From the NCBI RefSeq assembly GCF_036245645.1, contig NZ_BTPE01000011.1, positions 1 through 64,000 of the forward strand: a DNA stretch of 64,000 bases. The letters run 5' to 3'. A program made the translations under genes and the position numbers. The stretch comes from Algoriphagus taiwanensis (GTDB lineage Bacteria; Bacteroidota; Bacteroidia; Cytophagales; Cyclobacteriaceae). The first letter of the stretch is position 1. Each line of letters starts with the position of its first letter. Below the pieces are notes generated by a model. The model ran no database searches and was not told where the DNA came from. It saw only the letters and a list, made by a program, of their open reading frames with translations. This document shows, piece by piece, positions 42,655 to 50,854 of the stretch.

Positions 42655-42699
42655 TCCCGATCTCCGCTTCGCTACATCGGGATAAACTTCTCCTCCGGC
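42647..42699. repeat. nested inverted repeat next to the tRNA remnant
   Basis: An outer pair GCCGGAG (42647-42653)/CTCCGGC (42693-42699) encloses an inner pair TCCCGAT (42655-42661)/ATCGGGA (42676-42682) with a 14-base loop CTCCGCTTCGCTAC. The outer left arm is the T-arm strand of the duplicated tRNA end. Confidence 0.65.
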
Positions 42700-42713
42700 A
42701 GGATTAAACAAAA

Positions 42714-42737
42714 AAAGCCCGCATTGCTGCGAGCTTT
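42714..42737 (-). terminator. terminator of tRNA-Leu
   Basis: AAAGCCCGCA (42714-42723) and TGCGAGCTTT (42728-42737) form a 10 bp stem with one G-T pair and a 4-base loop; seven T follow on the minus strand, 8 bases after the tRNA end. Confidence 0.8.
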
Positions 42738-42744
42738 GTCAGTG

Positions 42745-42828
42745 TACCCAGGGCCGGAGTCGAACCGGCACGAGTGTAACCTCATTGGTGTTTGAGACCA
42801 ACGCGTCTACCAATTCCGCCACCTGGGC
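42745..42828 (-). tRNA. tRNA-Leu (anticodon CAA)
   Basis: The 84-base minus-strand sequence folds as a class II tRNA. The acceptor stem is GCCCAGG/CCTGGGT. The D-arm contains GGCGGAATTGGTAGACGC and the anticodon loop CTCAAAC gives CAA between TTGGT and ACCAA. A long variable arm follows, and the T-arm is GCCGG-TTCGACT-CCGGC. The CAA anticodon reads UUG. CCA is not encoded after the discriminator A. A terminator follows, and a partial duplicate of its 3' end lies beyond. Confidence 0.95.
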
Positions 42829-42896
42829 ATTTCAATTGTCTCCATTCCTTGCTGAACGGGCTGCAAATATGAAAACAAAAATGATTTCCTACAAAC

Positions 42897-43196
42897 TCAC
42901 TTCTCCACTTCTTGCATTTTTTTTACACTAAATGCCTGTGGTTTTTCTGCAAAAAGGGCTTTGGTGTAGCTCCAGACAGATTTAAAGAGCTCAGAATCAC
43001 GATAGTTATTCAATGCATCTTCGCTTTCCCAATAGCTATAAGTCATGAAAATATTTTCTTCAGAAAAATCTCTCCACAGCTCCAAATGATGACAACCGGG
43101 GAAATTTCGGATCGCTTTTTTGTTTTTTTCAAAGTTTTCCAGAAATGACGAGACCTCTTCGGGTCGGAAAACCATACGGACGATTCGGGTGAGCAT
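42897..43196 (-). CDS. ABM-domain (quinol monooxygenase-like) protein
   Basis: The 99-residue protein starts MLTRIVRMVFRPEEVSSFL and contains RNFPGCHHLELWRD, IFMTYSYWESEDALNNYRDSELF, the pattern of the antibiotic biosynthesis monooxygenase fold, a small dimeric ferredoxin-like domain. Members range from quinol and heme monooxygenases to proteins of unknown role. Its start shares one base with the stop of the SAM hydrolase gene upstream, so the two are co-transcribed; the meaning of that pairing is unknown. Confidence 0.8.
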   Translation of the reverse strand: MLTRIVRMVFRPEEVSSFLENFEKNKKAIRNFPGCHHLELWRDFSEENIFMTYSYWESEDALNNYRDSELFKSVWSYTKALFAEKPQAFSVKKMQEVEK

Positions 43197-43966
43197 CAGT
43201 TTTCGAAATTTATATAGACCACGCTATCCCGCTTAAGTCCCAGCAGATTTCCAGCATGTCCATGGTTGATTCCGATTTCCAAAAGATTCAGACTATTGAA
43301 AAAGGCATAGGGATCGCCGAGTTCCACCTGTCCATACCCTTTTTGCAGGCGCTGCACAGATTCCCGGCCAAACTGGATAGTGAATTTCCCCGGATTGAGC
43401 TTTTCAAAAACCTCCCGCTGGATATTGGTGATCAGGTTTCCATAGCGATCGATTCGAATCACATGGCCTAGGATGTGTTCACGTGTTGCCTTGGCTTGTC
43501 GGGACATAAGCTTTCGGAAGCCTTTCAAAGGACCTCCAAAATCATGGATAGCAGCTCCGCTTGCCACTTTGGCAGCAATCGGGGCGAGAATATCTTTGGT
43601 AGGAAATGGGGTGTCCTGAAGATGAATGTCCGCAAACTGCACCATAATTCCCGGCTCTTGCTCGGTAATCAGGCTGAGGATGCCATTGTTTGGGCAGATG
43701 AAAATATGGTCTTCAAGCTTGGCTCCCATATATCCCTGAGTCAAATCATCAGCAGTATTGATCCCGACTAGGTGTACGGTGCCTTTTGGAAATTCGCGGA
43801 AAACAGACTTAAGCAAAAAAGCAGCGTGCTCGATCTCGAAAGGCTCGATATCGTGGCAAATATCTATGATGTTCAGTTGCGGATTGATGGAAAGCATTTT
43901 GGCTTTGACAGCCGGTACGTAGTAATCTTGGTCCCCGAAATCAGAGAGGAAAGTAACCAATGCCAT
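43196..43966 (-). CDS. SAM hydroxide adenosyltransferase (DUF62, chlorinase/fluorinase family)
   Basis: From ATG 43966 the protein has 256 residues and starts ALVTFLSDFGDQDYYVPAVK, the DUF62 signature. IDICHDIEPFEIEHAAFLL, VHLVGINTADD and FICPNNGILSLI follow in the N-terminal domain, with a small C-terminal barrel (VIRIDRYGNLITNI). Characterised non-halogenating members hydrolyse S-adenosylmethionine to adenosine and methionine. The first domain lacks the halide-site insertion of true fluorinases, as far as can be judged by eye. A longer start at 44065 would run into the phoH promoter region and is rejected. Confidence 0.88.
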   Translation of the reverse strand: MALVTFLSDFGDQDYYVPAVKAKMLSINPQLNIIDICHDIEPFEIEHAAFLLKSVFREFPKGTVHLVGINTADDLTQGYMGAKLEDHIFICPNNGILSLITEQEPGIMVQFADIHLQDTPFPTKDILAPIAAKVASGAAIHDFGGPLKGFRKLMSRQAKATREHILGHVIRIDRYGNLITNIQREVFEKLNPGKFTIQFGRESVQRLQKGYGQVELGDPYAFFNSLNLLEIGINHGHAGNLLGLKRDSVVYINFEN

Positions 43967-44070
43967 AAGAGCAAGTCTATTAAAATTGTGTAATTTTGTT
44001 TGTAAGGGATCGAACAAAAATAGAAATTTTCTTCTTTTGCCCTTGAGCCATATCAAAATCAACAATCAGT

Positions 44071-45057
44071 TTGGTCGAAAAAGTAATCACATTAGAAAAT
44101 ATCCCATTGCCTGAATTTTTGGGCGCTGCCAATGAAAATATCCGGCAGCTTTCTCAGGCTTTTCCTCAAAGTAAAATCATCTCCAGAGGGAATGAAATCC
44201 GAATTCAGGGTGGAGCGCCGGAGATTCTCCGAATCAATGACGTAATCAATTTGCTCCTCGAGCATTTCGATAGATTTGGTCATCTGACCCCAGAGAATGT
44301 CAAAGATTATCTGGATGTAGAAGGAATCCCTTTTGCTGAAGCTAGTAGAGATCAAGTGATTGTCTTTGGTAACAAAGGCTTGGTCATCAAGCCTAAATCT
44401 CCCAATCAGCGAAAATTGGTGGAAGCTGCTGTAAAGAATGATCTGGTTTTTGCTTTGGGGCCTGCCGGAACGGGTAAAACCTATATTGCTGTCGCATTGG
44501 CTGTGCGGGCATTGAAGAATAGGGAGGTCAAGCGGATTATTATTACTCGTCCTGCTGTTGAAGCTGGGGAAAATCTCGGGTTTTTGCCTGGAGATTTGCA
44601 GGAGAAACTTGATCCCTATTTGCGGCCAATCTACGATGCCCTTCAGGATATGGTGCCACCTGAAAAGCTCAAATACTACCAAGAAACCCGGGTGATAGAA
44701 ATCGCCCCCTTGGCTTATATGCGTGGGAGGACGCTCCACGATGCCTTTGTGCTTCTGGATGAAGCCCAAAATACCACGAGTGAGCAGATCAAGATGTTTT
44801 TGACACGGATGGGACCCAACTCCAAGGTGATTATCACCGGAGATCAGACTCAGGTAGACTTGCCAGTACGCCAGAAATCAGGACTTTCAGAGGCTCTGAG
44901 AATTCTGAATGATGTTAAAGGAATAGGAATTGTCAACCTGAGTGGGAAAGACGTCATCCGGCACAAATTGGTGAAGGCCATCATCGAAGCCTACGAGAAA
45001 AATCAGGAAGAAAAAGATCAGCAGCGCCATGAGTCTTCAGGTCGAAAAAATTTCTAA
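44071..45057 (+). CDS. PhoH-family ATPase
   Basis: The 328-residue protein begins at TTG 44071 with VEKVITLENIPLPEFLGAAN, an N-terminal KH-like part (ISRGNEIRIQGGAPEILRIND), then the PhoH ATPase: FALGPAGTGKTYIAVALA (Walker A), RIIITRPAVEAGENLGFLPGD, FVLLDEAQNTT (Walker B) and KVIITGDQTQVDLP. PhoH proteins are RNA helicase-like ATPases, often tied to RNA metabolism or phosphate stress. It is divergent from the SAM hydrolase gene; a TAATTTTG element at 43991-43998 could be its -7 box. The GNAT gene begins inside its last 29 bases. Confidence 0.92.
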   Translation: MVEKVITLENIPLPEFLGAANENIRQLSQAFPQSKIISRGNEIRIQGGAPEILRINDVINLLLEHFDRFGHLTPENVKDYLDVEGIPFAEASRDQVIVFGNKGLVIKPKSPNQRKLVEAAVKNDLVFALGPAGTGKTYIAVALAVRALKNREVKRIIITRPAVEAGENLGFLPGDLQEKLDPYLRPIYDALQDMVPPEKLKYYQETRVIEIAPLAYMRGRTLHDAFVLLDEAQNTTSEQIKMFLTRMGPNSKVIITGDQTQVDLPVRQKSGLSEALRILNDVKGIGIVNLSGKDVIRHKLVKAIIEAYEKNQEEKDQQRHESSGRKNF

Positions 45058-45463
45058 CGAATCCACTTTTGAGCAGGCGGTTCAAATTCGGGAGCAGGTT
45101 TTTGTCATTGAGCAAAAGGTGAATAAAGCCAACGAATACGACCAATACGAAGGGGTTTCCACCCACTTTATAGCCAAATGGGATGGGGCACCTGTAGGAA
45201 CTGCCAGATGGAGATTTACAGAACAAGGAATCAAGTTGGAGCGCTTCGCCGTCCTTAAAGAATTCCGAGGAAAAGGAGTAGGCCAAGGACTGGTTCAAGC
45301 TGTATTAAAAGATATTCAATCCAATAGTAAAGCTGAGAGAAAAGTAAAGTATCTTCATGCACAGTTGGATGCAGTTCCACTTTACGAGAAATTTGGTTTT
45401 GAAAAAATTGGAGATAGGTTTGAAGAATGCAATATCCAACATTTTAAAATGCAATTGGCCTAA
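45029..45463 (+). CDS. GNAT-family N-acetyltransferase
   Basis: The 144-residue protein shows IREQVFVIEQKVNKANEYDQ, AKWDGAPVGTARWRF and the acetyl-CoA site LERFAVLKEFRGKGVGQGLVQAVL (R-x2-G-x-G motif near 80-86), with HAQLDAVPLYEKFGF near the end. This is the ElaA/YjcF-like subgroup of small GNAT enzymes, substrate unknown. It starts within the phoH gene in a different frame, indicating tight coupling. Confidence 0.9.
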   Translation: MSLQVEKISNESTFEQAVQIREQVFVIEQKVNKANEYDQYEGVSTHFIAKWDGAPVGTARWRFTEQGIKLERFAVLKEFRGKGVGQGLVQAVLKDIQSNSKAERKVKYLHAQLDAVPLYEKFGFEKIGDRFEECNIQHFKMQLA

Positions 45464-45497
45464 TCTTTGTTTAATTTAGTTTACCAACGAAAAGCAT

Positions 45498-46070
45498 ATG
45501 AAAAAATATTTCCTCTCCCTCCTTTTTGCGGTCATGACTGCAGGGATGGTACAAGCACAACAGGTCATCTCCTCCTCTTCATCTTCCAATCCAAATCTTG
45601 GAAATTTTGAAAATGAGGTAAAGATCAATTTTCTCAATTTGATTCTTCTTGGGTCTTTTGAGGTTGGTTATGAGCGATTTTTGAGTGAAAATCACTCACT
45701 CGATTTGCAGCTTCATATCAATGATCGCTTTGGATACAACAGTCAGGGCAACGGGAAGAATTACAAAACCAATGCGGTTCAAGCTGGAATGAATTTTTAC
45801 TTTGGAGATAATCCCAATGGAAGATTTCATCTGTATCCATTTATGAAATTCAGATTTGGTGACTTCGAAGAGCCTGGGGACGGAGGTGTAGTAACCACAG
45901 ACATGACCGCCTTTATCTTCGGTGCAGGCATAGGTTACAAGTTTGAAGTCTCTGAGCACTTTGCTTTTGGGCCTTATGCAAGCGTAGCCCGAAACTTCAG
46001 TGAGGCGGTAAATGATAAATTTACCTCTATTGAGTTCAACGGAGGCTTTAGCCTTGGTTATCGATTCTAA
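45498..46070 (+). CDS. outer-membrane beta-barrel protein, DUF3575-like
   Basis: The 190-residue protein has a signal peptide (MKKYFLSLLFAVMTAGMVQAQ), a Ser-rich spacer, then strands ENEVKINFLNLILLGSFEVGYERFL, SLDLQLHINDRFGYN, TNAVQAGMNFYF, FHLYPFMKFRFGDF, AFIFGAGIGYKFEV, FAFGPYASVARNF and the terminal EFNGGFSLGYRF ending in Phe. This fits a small outer-membrane barrel. The partner and function are unknown. It is followed by a terminator. Confidence 0.8.
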   Translation: MKKYFLSLLFAVMTAGMVQAQQVISSSSSSNPNLGNFENEVKINFLNLILLGSFEVGYERFLSENHSLDLQLHINDRFGYNSQGNGKNYKTNAVQAGMNFYFGDNPNGRFHLYPFMKFRFGDFEEPGDGGVVTTDMTAFIFGAGIGYKFEVSEHFAFGPYASVARNFSEAVNDKFTSIEFNGGFSLGYRF

Positions 46071-46090
46071 GATTGACTAATCCTTTGAAA

Positions 46091-46118
46091 AAGAGCCCTG
46101 AAGGGTTCTTTTTTTTGC
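46091..46118 (+). terminator. intrinsic terminator after the barrel gene
   Basis: AAGAGCCC (46091-46098) pairs with GGGTTCTT (46103-46110) with one G-T pair across TGAA, followed by six more T. Confidence 0.8.
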
Positions 46119-46156
46119 CTCATTTTTTCTAAATTAAAGCTTTAATTTTTCAGAAA

Positions 46157-48097
46157 ATGAGATTTGGCGACTTTCCATTTTTGCGCTATCTGCCTTTTTT
46201 GATAGGCGGGATACTTCTCGGAAAGCTATTTCCGCTTCAGTCTCTGTTGGCTCCTTCTTTTGGCTTACTAGGGTCAATTTGGATGACTTATTTGATTTTC
46301 CTTATCAAGAAAAATCTGACCTTTCGTCCACCGTTTGCACTTTTGGCCTACACTCAATTGCTATTGCTTGGCTTTGGTCTTTCACTTTGGAGCCAAAAAA
46401 CCAAATCAGAATCTCCAACTCCCTTTTCGACAAATTCACTGGGTTACCTAGCAGAGGCTCAGAAGTTTGATTCAGAAAAACCCAATTCCCGCGAGAATCT
46501 GGTAAAGATTCTGGCAATTAAAGATTCCACTAGCTGGAAAAGGGGGGATGGAAAAGTCTTGGTTTACCATCAGGATTCCCTTCAGATTCGGCCCGGAGAC
46601 CTTCTTTTTATTTCCAAAATTCCTGAAGAGATATCTCCTCCTAATCTTCCTGATGAGTTTGATTATCGGGCATTCTTGGCCAAAAAGGGGATTTCTTACC
46701 GACAATTTATCGGTAAAAATTTCCGGGTGATGGATTCCTTGCCTCATGAGTCTTGGAGGTTTGGCATGGATCGCTTAAGAAACTTTTTTTCTGAATCTAT
46801 TGAGGCAAAAGTACCCTCATCCGATGCCCGACAGATTGCTCAGGCGCTTCTACTGGGGCAAAAAGAAAACCTGGACAAGACTTTGCGCAATTCCTACGCC
46901 GAGACGGGTACCATGCACATTCTAGCCGTTTCAGGTCTTCATGTCGGGATTATTTACTTGGTTTTGCTTTTCCCTCTTCGCCTTATAAAACTCAAAGGAA
47001 AACCCGAGAAGCTGTATTTGATTGCTGTGATTGCGATCATTTGGATTTATGCTGCATTGACCGGGCTTTCCCCTTCGGTGGTAAGGGCTTCTACCATGTT
47101 TTCCCTCTTTTCCCTTGGGCAAATGAGACAGCGAAGACCTTCAATCTGGAATATTCTGGCTTTCTCGGCCATGATTATGATCGCTTGGGATCCGGATGTC
47201 CTCTTTGAAATCGGCTTTCAGCTTTCCTATGCCGCTGTGGCCGGAATTGTCGCTTTGCAACCCCTGATTGTAAAATGGTGGCTTCCACCGAATAGGGTTT
47301 TGGAGTACTTCTGGCAATTGGCCGCAGTCAGTATCGCGGCTCAGTTAGCGACTTTCCCACTTTCTGTTTACTATTTTCACCTGTTTCCAACCTATTTTCT
47401 ATTCGCCAACTTGGTAGTTGTACCCTTGGCTTTTTTAATTATGGCTGTCGGATTGCCTTTCTTGGCTTTCAGCTGGGTATGGGGAGTAGGGGATGTGTTG
47501 GGCTGGGCGATCGATGGATTAATCCGAGTTCAGATTTGGACGGCGGAGTTCTTTCAGAGTTTGCCTTTCGGGAGCTTAGACCGATTGACTATTTCCATTT
47601 CCGGTATGCTTCTGGTTTGGGTGTTGCTTTTGATTTGGGGGAATTGGGAATGGGGTGACCGGAGAAAATTAACAGCGCTTTTCCTTCTGGTATCGGCTGT
47701 ATGGATTGGTGAAGGAATAATCAGAGAATCGAGAAAGCCTGCGAGGTCTCTATGGGTTTTCGCTGGAGAAAAAGGACTCCTTTTGGAACTGCAATCAGGT
47801 GACCAAACCTTATCGTGGAATCAAAGTTTTCCTCTGGATCAGCTGGGCTTTTCTATCGATCCCAATCGAATTCAGGAAGGTAGAAGTCGCTTTCCGGAAC
47901 CATTGAAAGCAGTCTTCTTGGATTCAATTTTTAGGGTTCCCGGTTATGATTTTTCTTTTTCAGTAGATCAAAAAAGGATTTTCTGGGATAAGGAAAAGCC
48001 AAAGTCAATTCGCTATTTTCAAGGCAATAAAGTGGAATCGGGTCAGATAGCAGAAAGCATAGTGATCGATGAAACAGGCTTTCGGGTGATTTTCTGA
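46157..48097 (+). CDS. comEC: ComEC/Rec2-family competence membrane protein
   Basis: The 646-residue protein has two or three N-terminal helices, a soluble DUF4131-like domain (about 85-215) and the ComEC competence domain (about 225-500) with ALLLGQKENLDKTLRNSYAETGTMHILAVSGLHVGIIYL and ALTGLSPSVVRASTM. It forms the inner-membrane channel for DNA in natural transformation. After the last helices the C-terminal part (about 530-646) is short and lacks the HxHxDH motif of the metallo-beta-lactamase nuclease domain seen in longer ComEC proteins; this shorter form is common in Bacteroidota. Confidence 0.9.
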   Translation: MRFGDFPFLRYLPFLIGGILLGKLFPLQSLLAPSFGLLGSIWMTYLIFLIKKNLTFRPPFALLAYTQLLLLGFGLSLWSQKTKSESPTPFSTNSLGYLAEAQKFDSEKPNSRENLVKILAIKDSTSWKRGDGKVLVYHQDSLQIRPGDLLFISKIPEEISPPNLPDEFDYRAFLAKKGISYRQFIGKNFRVMDSLPHESWRFGMDRLRNFFSESIEAKVPSSDARQIAQALLLGQKENLDKTLRNSYAETGTMHILAVSGLHVGIIYLVLLFPLRLIKLKGKPEKLYLIAVIAIIWIYAALTGLSPSVVRASTMFSLFSLGQMRQRRPSIWNILAFSAMIMIAWDPDVLFEIGFQLSYAAVAGIVALQPLIVKWWLPPNRVLEYFWQLAAVSIAAQLATFPLSVYYFHLFPTYFLFANLVVVPLAFLIMAVGLPFLAFSWVWGVGDVLGWAIDGLIRVQIWTAEFFQSLPFGSLDRLTISISGMLLVWVLLLIWGNWEWGDRRKLTALFLLVSAVWIGEGIIRESRKPARSLWVFAGEKGLLLELQSGDQTLSWNQSFPLDQLGFSIDPNRIQEGRSRFPEPLKAVFLDSIFRVPGYDFSFSVDQKRIFWDKEKPKSIRYFQGNKVESGQIAESIVIDETGFRVIF

Positions 48098-48154
48098 AAT
48101 CTTTTTTGACCTTGGGATTTTCTGACCCAACTTTATCCCAACAACCCAAATAGA

Positions 48155-48931
48155 ATGGAAAAATTAGTAGTAATAGAGGTAAAAGAACGGATAGGTTGGA
48201 TTACACTCAACCGGCCGGAAAAAAGAAATGCCATGAGTCCCGAACTGATTGCCTCCCTTTCCGAGGCCTTGGAGGTACTTGCTGGCAATTCGGAAGCTAA
48301 AGTAATCGTGCTCAAAGCAGAAGGAAAAGCCTTCTGCGCAGGAGCAGATTTAGACTACATCCGACAGCTGCAGAATTTTACTTTCGAGGAAAACTTGGAA
48401 GACAGCAGGAGGTTACTTGACCTCTTCAAGAAGATCTATGAATTCCCCAAGCCGGTGATTGCTCAGGTTCAGGGGCACGCCTTGGCAGGAGGATGTGGGC
48501 TGGTTACCGTCTGTGATTTTGCTTTTTCGGTGCCGGAAGCACTTTTTGGGTACACCGAAGTGAAAATCGGCTTTATTCCGGCCTTGGTGTCAGTGTTTCT
48601 TGCTGAGCAGATTGGACAGGCCAAAGCCACAGAACTCTTGCTTTCCGGAGAGTTGATTTCTGCAGAAAAAGCTGCCGAACTGGGCCTGATTACTCAAGTG
48701 GTGGCAGATGGGGCTTTGGAGCAATTCACTGAGGAATTTGCTCAAAAGCTGATTCAATCCAATTCCGGCCGAGCAATGAAAGAAACTAAGCGCCTTCTTC
48801 GATCCCTTGGAAAACAGCAAAGAGATGAAGCACTAATCGCAGCTGCAGAGGCCAATGCCCGAGCCCGTGCCAGTGAAGACTGTATCCAAGGTATCGCTGC
48901 TTTTTTGTCCAAAACCAAACTCGTTTGGTAG
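48155..48931 (+). CDS. enoyl-CoA hydratase/isomerase family protein
   Basis: The 258-residue crotonase-fold enzyme has WITLNRPEKRNAMSPELIASL, the oxyanion-hole segment KAFCAGADLDYI, and HALAGGCGLVTVCDFAFSVPEALFGYTEVKIGFIPALVSVFL, where a Glu (near residue 133) sits in the catalytic region. It could be an enoyl-CoA hydratase or the methylglutaconyl-CoA hydratase type used in leucine breakdown; the sequence does not decide. recQ follows with no gap: its GTG is the first base after the stop. Confidence 0.88.
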   Translation: MEKLVVIEVKERIGWITLNRPEKRNAMSPELIASLSEALEVLAGNSEAKVIVLKAEGKAFCAGADLDYIRQLQNFTFEENLEDSRRLLDLFKKIYEFPKPVIAQVQGHALAGGCGLVTVCDFAFSVPEALFGYTEVKIGFIPALVSVFLAEQIGQAKATELLLSGELISAEKAAELGLITQVVADGALEQFTEEFAQKLIQSNSGRAMKETKRLLRSLGKQQRDEALIAAAEANARARASEDCIQGIAAFLSKTKLVW

Positions 48932-50854
48932 GTGGAAGATCAACTGAGTCATATTCTCCGGCAGGTTTTTGGATTTGAGGACTTTCGTCCGGTCCAAAAG
49001 CTAGTCATTGACTCGGTCATTTCAGGTCAGGATACCCTGGCGATTTTACCTACGGGTGGGGGGAAAAGCTTATGCTATCAGATCCCCGGATTGGCAAGGC
49101 AGGGCATTTGTCTGGTGGTTTCTCCTCTGATCGCTCTGATGAAAGATCAGGTGGACAACCTGAAAGCAAAAGGCATCAAAGCAGCTGCGATATTTTCAGG
49201 AATGAGCAGCAGGGAAATTGACACCACTCTCGACAATTGCATTTATGGAGATTACAAGTTCCTGTATGTTTCCCCTGAGCGGCTGAAGACCGAGCTTTTC
49301 ATCGAGCGCTTCAAGCAGATGAATGTCAATCTCATTGCAGTGGACGAAGCCCATTGCATTTCCCAATGGGGGTATGATTTCCGTCCCAGTTATCTGGAAA
49401 TAGCCAAAATCCGTGTTTTTCATCCCCGAGTTCAAGTCTTGGCACTGACCGCCTCAGCCACTTCGGAGGTATGTAAGGATATTCAGGAAAAGCTGGAAAT
49501 GAAATCCCCAAAGGAGATTCGGCAGAGCTTCGCAAGGAAAAACCTCAGCTACAGTGTCCGGCAAGTGGAAAATAAGCTGGAGAAAGGAGTGGAGATCCTG
49601 AATAAAATCCCCGGTACAGCGATCTGGTATGTGCGAAACCGACAGGGCACTCATCAGATTGCCAAGAGTCTGCAGCAATTGGGGATATCCGCAGCGGCTT
49701 ACCATGCAGGCTTATCCAATGAAGACCGTTCATCGAGACAGGAGGCTTGGAAGAAGAATCAGATACGGGTCATGGTCAGTACCAATGCCTTTGGGATGGG
49801 GATTGACAAGCCCGATGTCCGTGTGGTATTGCATAGTGATCTTCCGGAAAATCTGGAAAACTACTACCAGGAAGCCGGACGGGCGGGGAGAGATGGCGCC
49901 AAAGCCTTTGCGGTGCTGATGGCCAATGAGCAGGATTTTGAGCAGGTGATGAATCGCTCGGCCCTAGTCTATCCTCCGGTGGAGTATTTGCGAAGAGTGT
50001 ATCAGTGCTTAGCCAATTACTTTCAGCTGGCTGTGGGGACCAATCTGATGAGCAGTTTTGATTTCGTGATCTCGGATTTTTGCGACACCTATCAATTAGG
50101 GGTTTTGGAAACCTTCTATGCGCTCAAAGTACTTGAGGAGGAAGGGTTCATCGAACTCAGTGAGAGTTTTTATGTCCCATCCAGGATTCATTTTTTGGTC
50201 AATCCTACAAGACTCTATGAGGTTCAGATAGCCCATGCCAAGCTTGACCCGGTGATCAAAGTGCTGCTCAGGACTTATGGAGGCAATCTTTTTTCAGAAT
50301 ATCTCAAAATTCAGGAAAATAAGCTGGCTAAAGTTCTGGAAATGAGAGAATCAGAGCTGGTAAAGGCCTTGCGACAACTTCATCAGCTGGAAGTCATGGA
50401 TTACGATCAGCGAAAGGATAAGCCCCAGCTTACTTTTCTCACCCAACGCTACGATGCGGGAAAGCTTCCGCTCAACTTTCAACGGATCCAAGCCCGAAAA
50501 GAACTTACCTTGGAAAAGGCCAAGAGTATGGTAGAATATGCGCATCAGGGGAGAATTTGCCGATCCAGATTCATTCAGGGCTATTTTGGGGAAATGACCG
50601 AGGAAGATTGCGGAATCTGTGATGTTTGCATTGCAGGCAAAAAAGCCAAGATTCCCGAAAAGGTGGAAGATTGGCTTACCGGGAAAATTTTGGAAACTTT
50701 AGCCCAAAGTGGAGAGTTAACTGAGGGAGATCTTTTGGGAAAAATCAACAAACCCGCTAGCCCTCCTCATCTCCAACTCATCCGTCAATTGATCGATCAG
50801 GGAAAAATCGTCAAAACCAAGGAGGGAAAACTGAAACTGATTACCCATGGCTAA
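48932..50854 (+). CDS. recQ: RecQ-family ATP-dependent DNA helicase
   Basis: The 640-residue helicase begins at GTG 48932. Motif I is PTGGGKSLCYQIPG, motif II VDEAHCISQWGYDFRPSY, motif III ALTASATSEV and motif VI QEAGRAGRDG. A zinc/RQC region follows (YAHQGRICRSRFIQGYFGE then CGICDVC). No clear HRDC domain is seen; instead the C-terminus has a winged-helix-like end (LTEGDLLGKINKPASPPHLQLIRQLI). RecQ unwinds recombination intermediates and stalled forks. The next gene starts inside its last eight bases. Confidence 0.93.
   Translation: MEDQLSHILRQVFGFEDFRPVQKLVIDSVISGQDTLAILPTGGGKSLCYQIPGLARQGICLVVSPLIALMKDQVDNLKAKGIKAAAIFSGMSSREIDTTLDNCIYGDYKFLYVSPERLKTELFIERFKQMNVNLIAVDEAHCISQWGYDFRPSYLEIAKIRVFHPRVQVLALTASATSEVCKDIQEKLEMKSPKEIRQSFARKNLSYSVRQVENKLEKGVEILNKIPGTAIWYVRNRQGTHQIAKSLQQLGISAAAYHAGLSNEDRSSRQEAWKKNQIRVMVSTNAFGMGIDKPDVRVVLHSDLPENLENYYQEAGRAGRDGAKAFAVLMANEQDFEQVMNRSALVYPPVEYLRRVYQCLANYFQLAVGTNLMSSFDFVISDFCDTYQLGVLETFYALKVLEEEGFIELSESFYVPSRIHFLVNPTRLYEVQIAHAKLDPVIKVLLRTYGGNLFSEYLKIQENKLAKVLEMRESELVKALRQLHQLEVMDYDQRKDKPQLTFLTQRYDAGKLPLNFQRIQARKELTLEKAKSMVEYAHQGRICRSRFIQGYFGEMTEEDCGICDVCIAGKKAKIPEKVEDWLTGKILETLAQSGELTEGDLLGKINKPASPPHLQLIRQLIDQGKIVKTKEGKLKLITHG

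Noticed and set aside
42514..42711. 65-codon frame through the tRNA remnant region
   Set aside because: It runs through duplicated tRNA, palindrome and repeat sequence; an artefact of non-coding DNA.
43196..43966. A fluorinase or chlorinase for halogenated natural products
   Set aside because: The family core is present, but no halide-site insertion or biosynthetic neighbours are seen; the common SAM-hydrolysing form is likelier.
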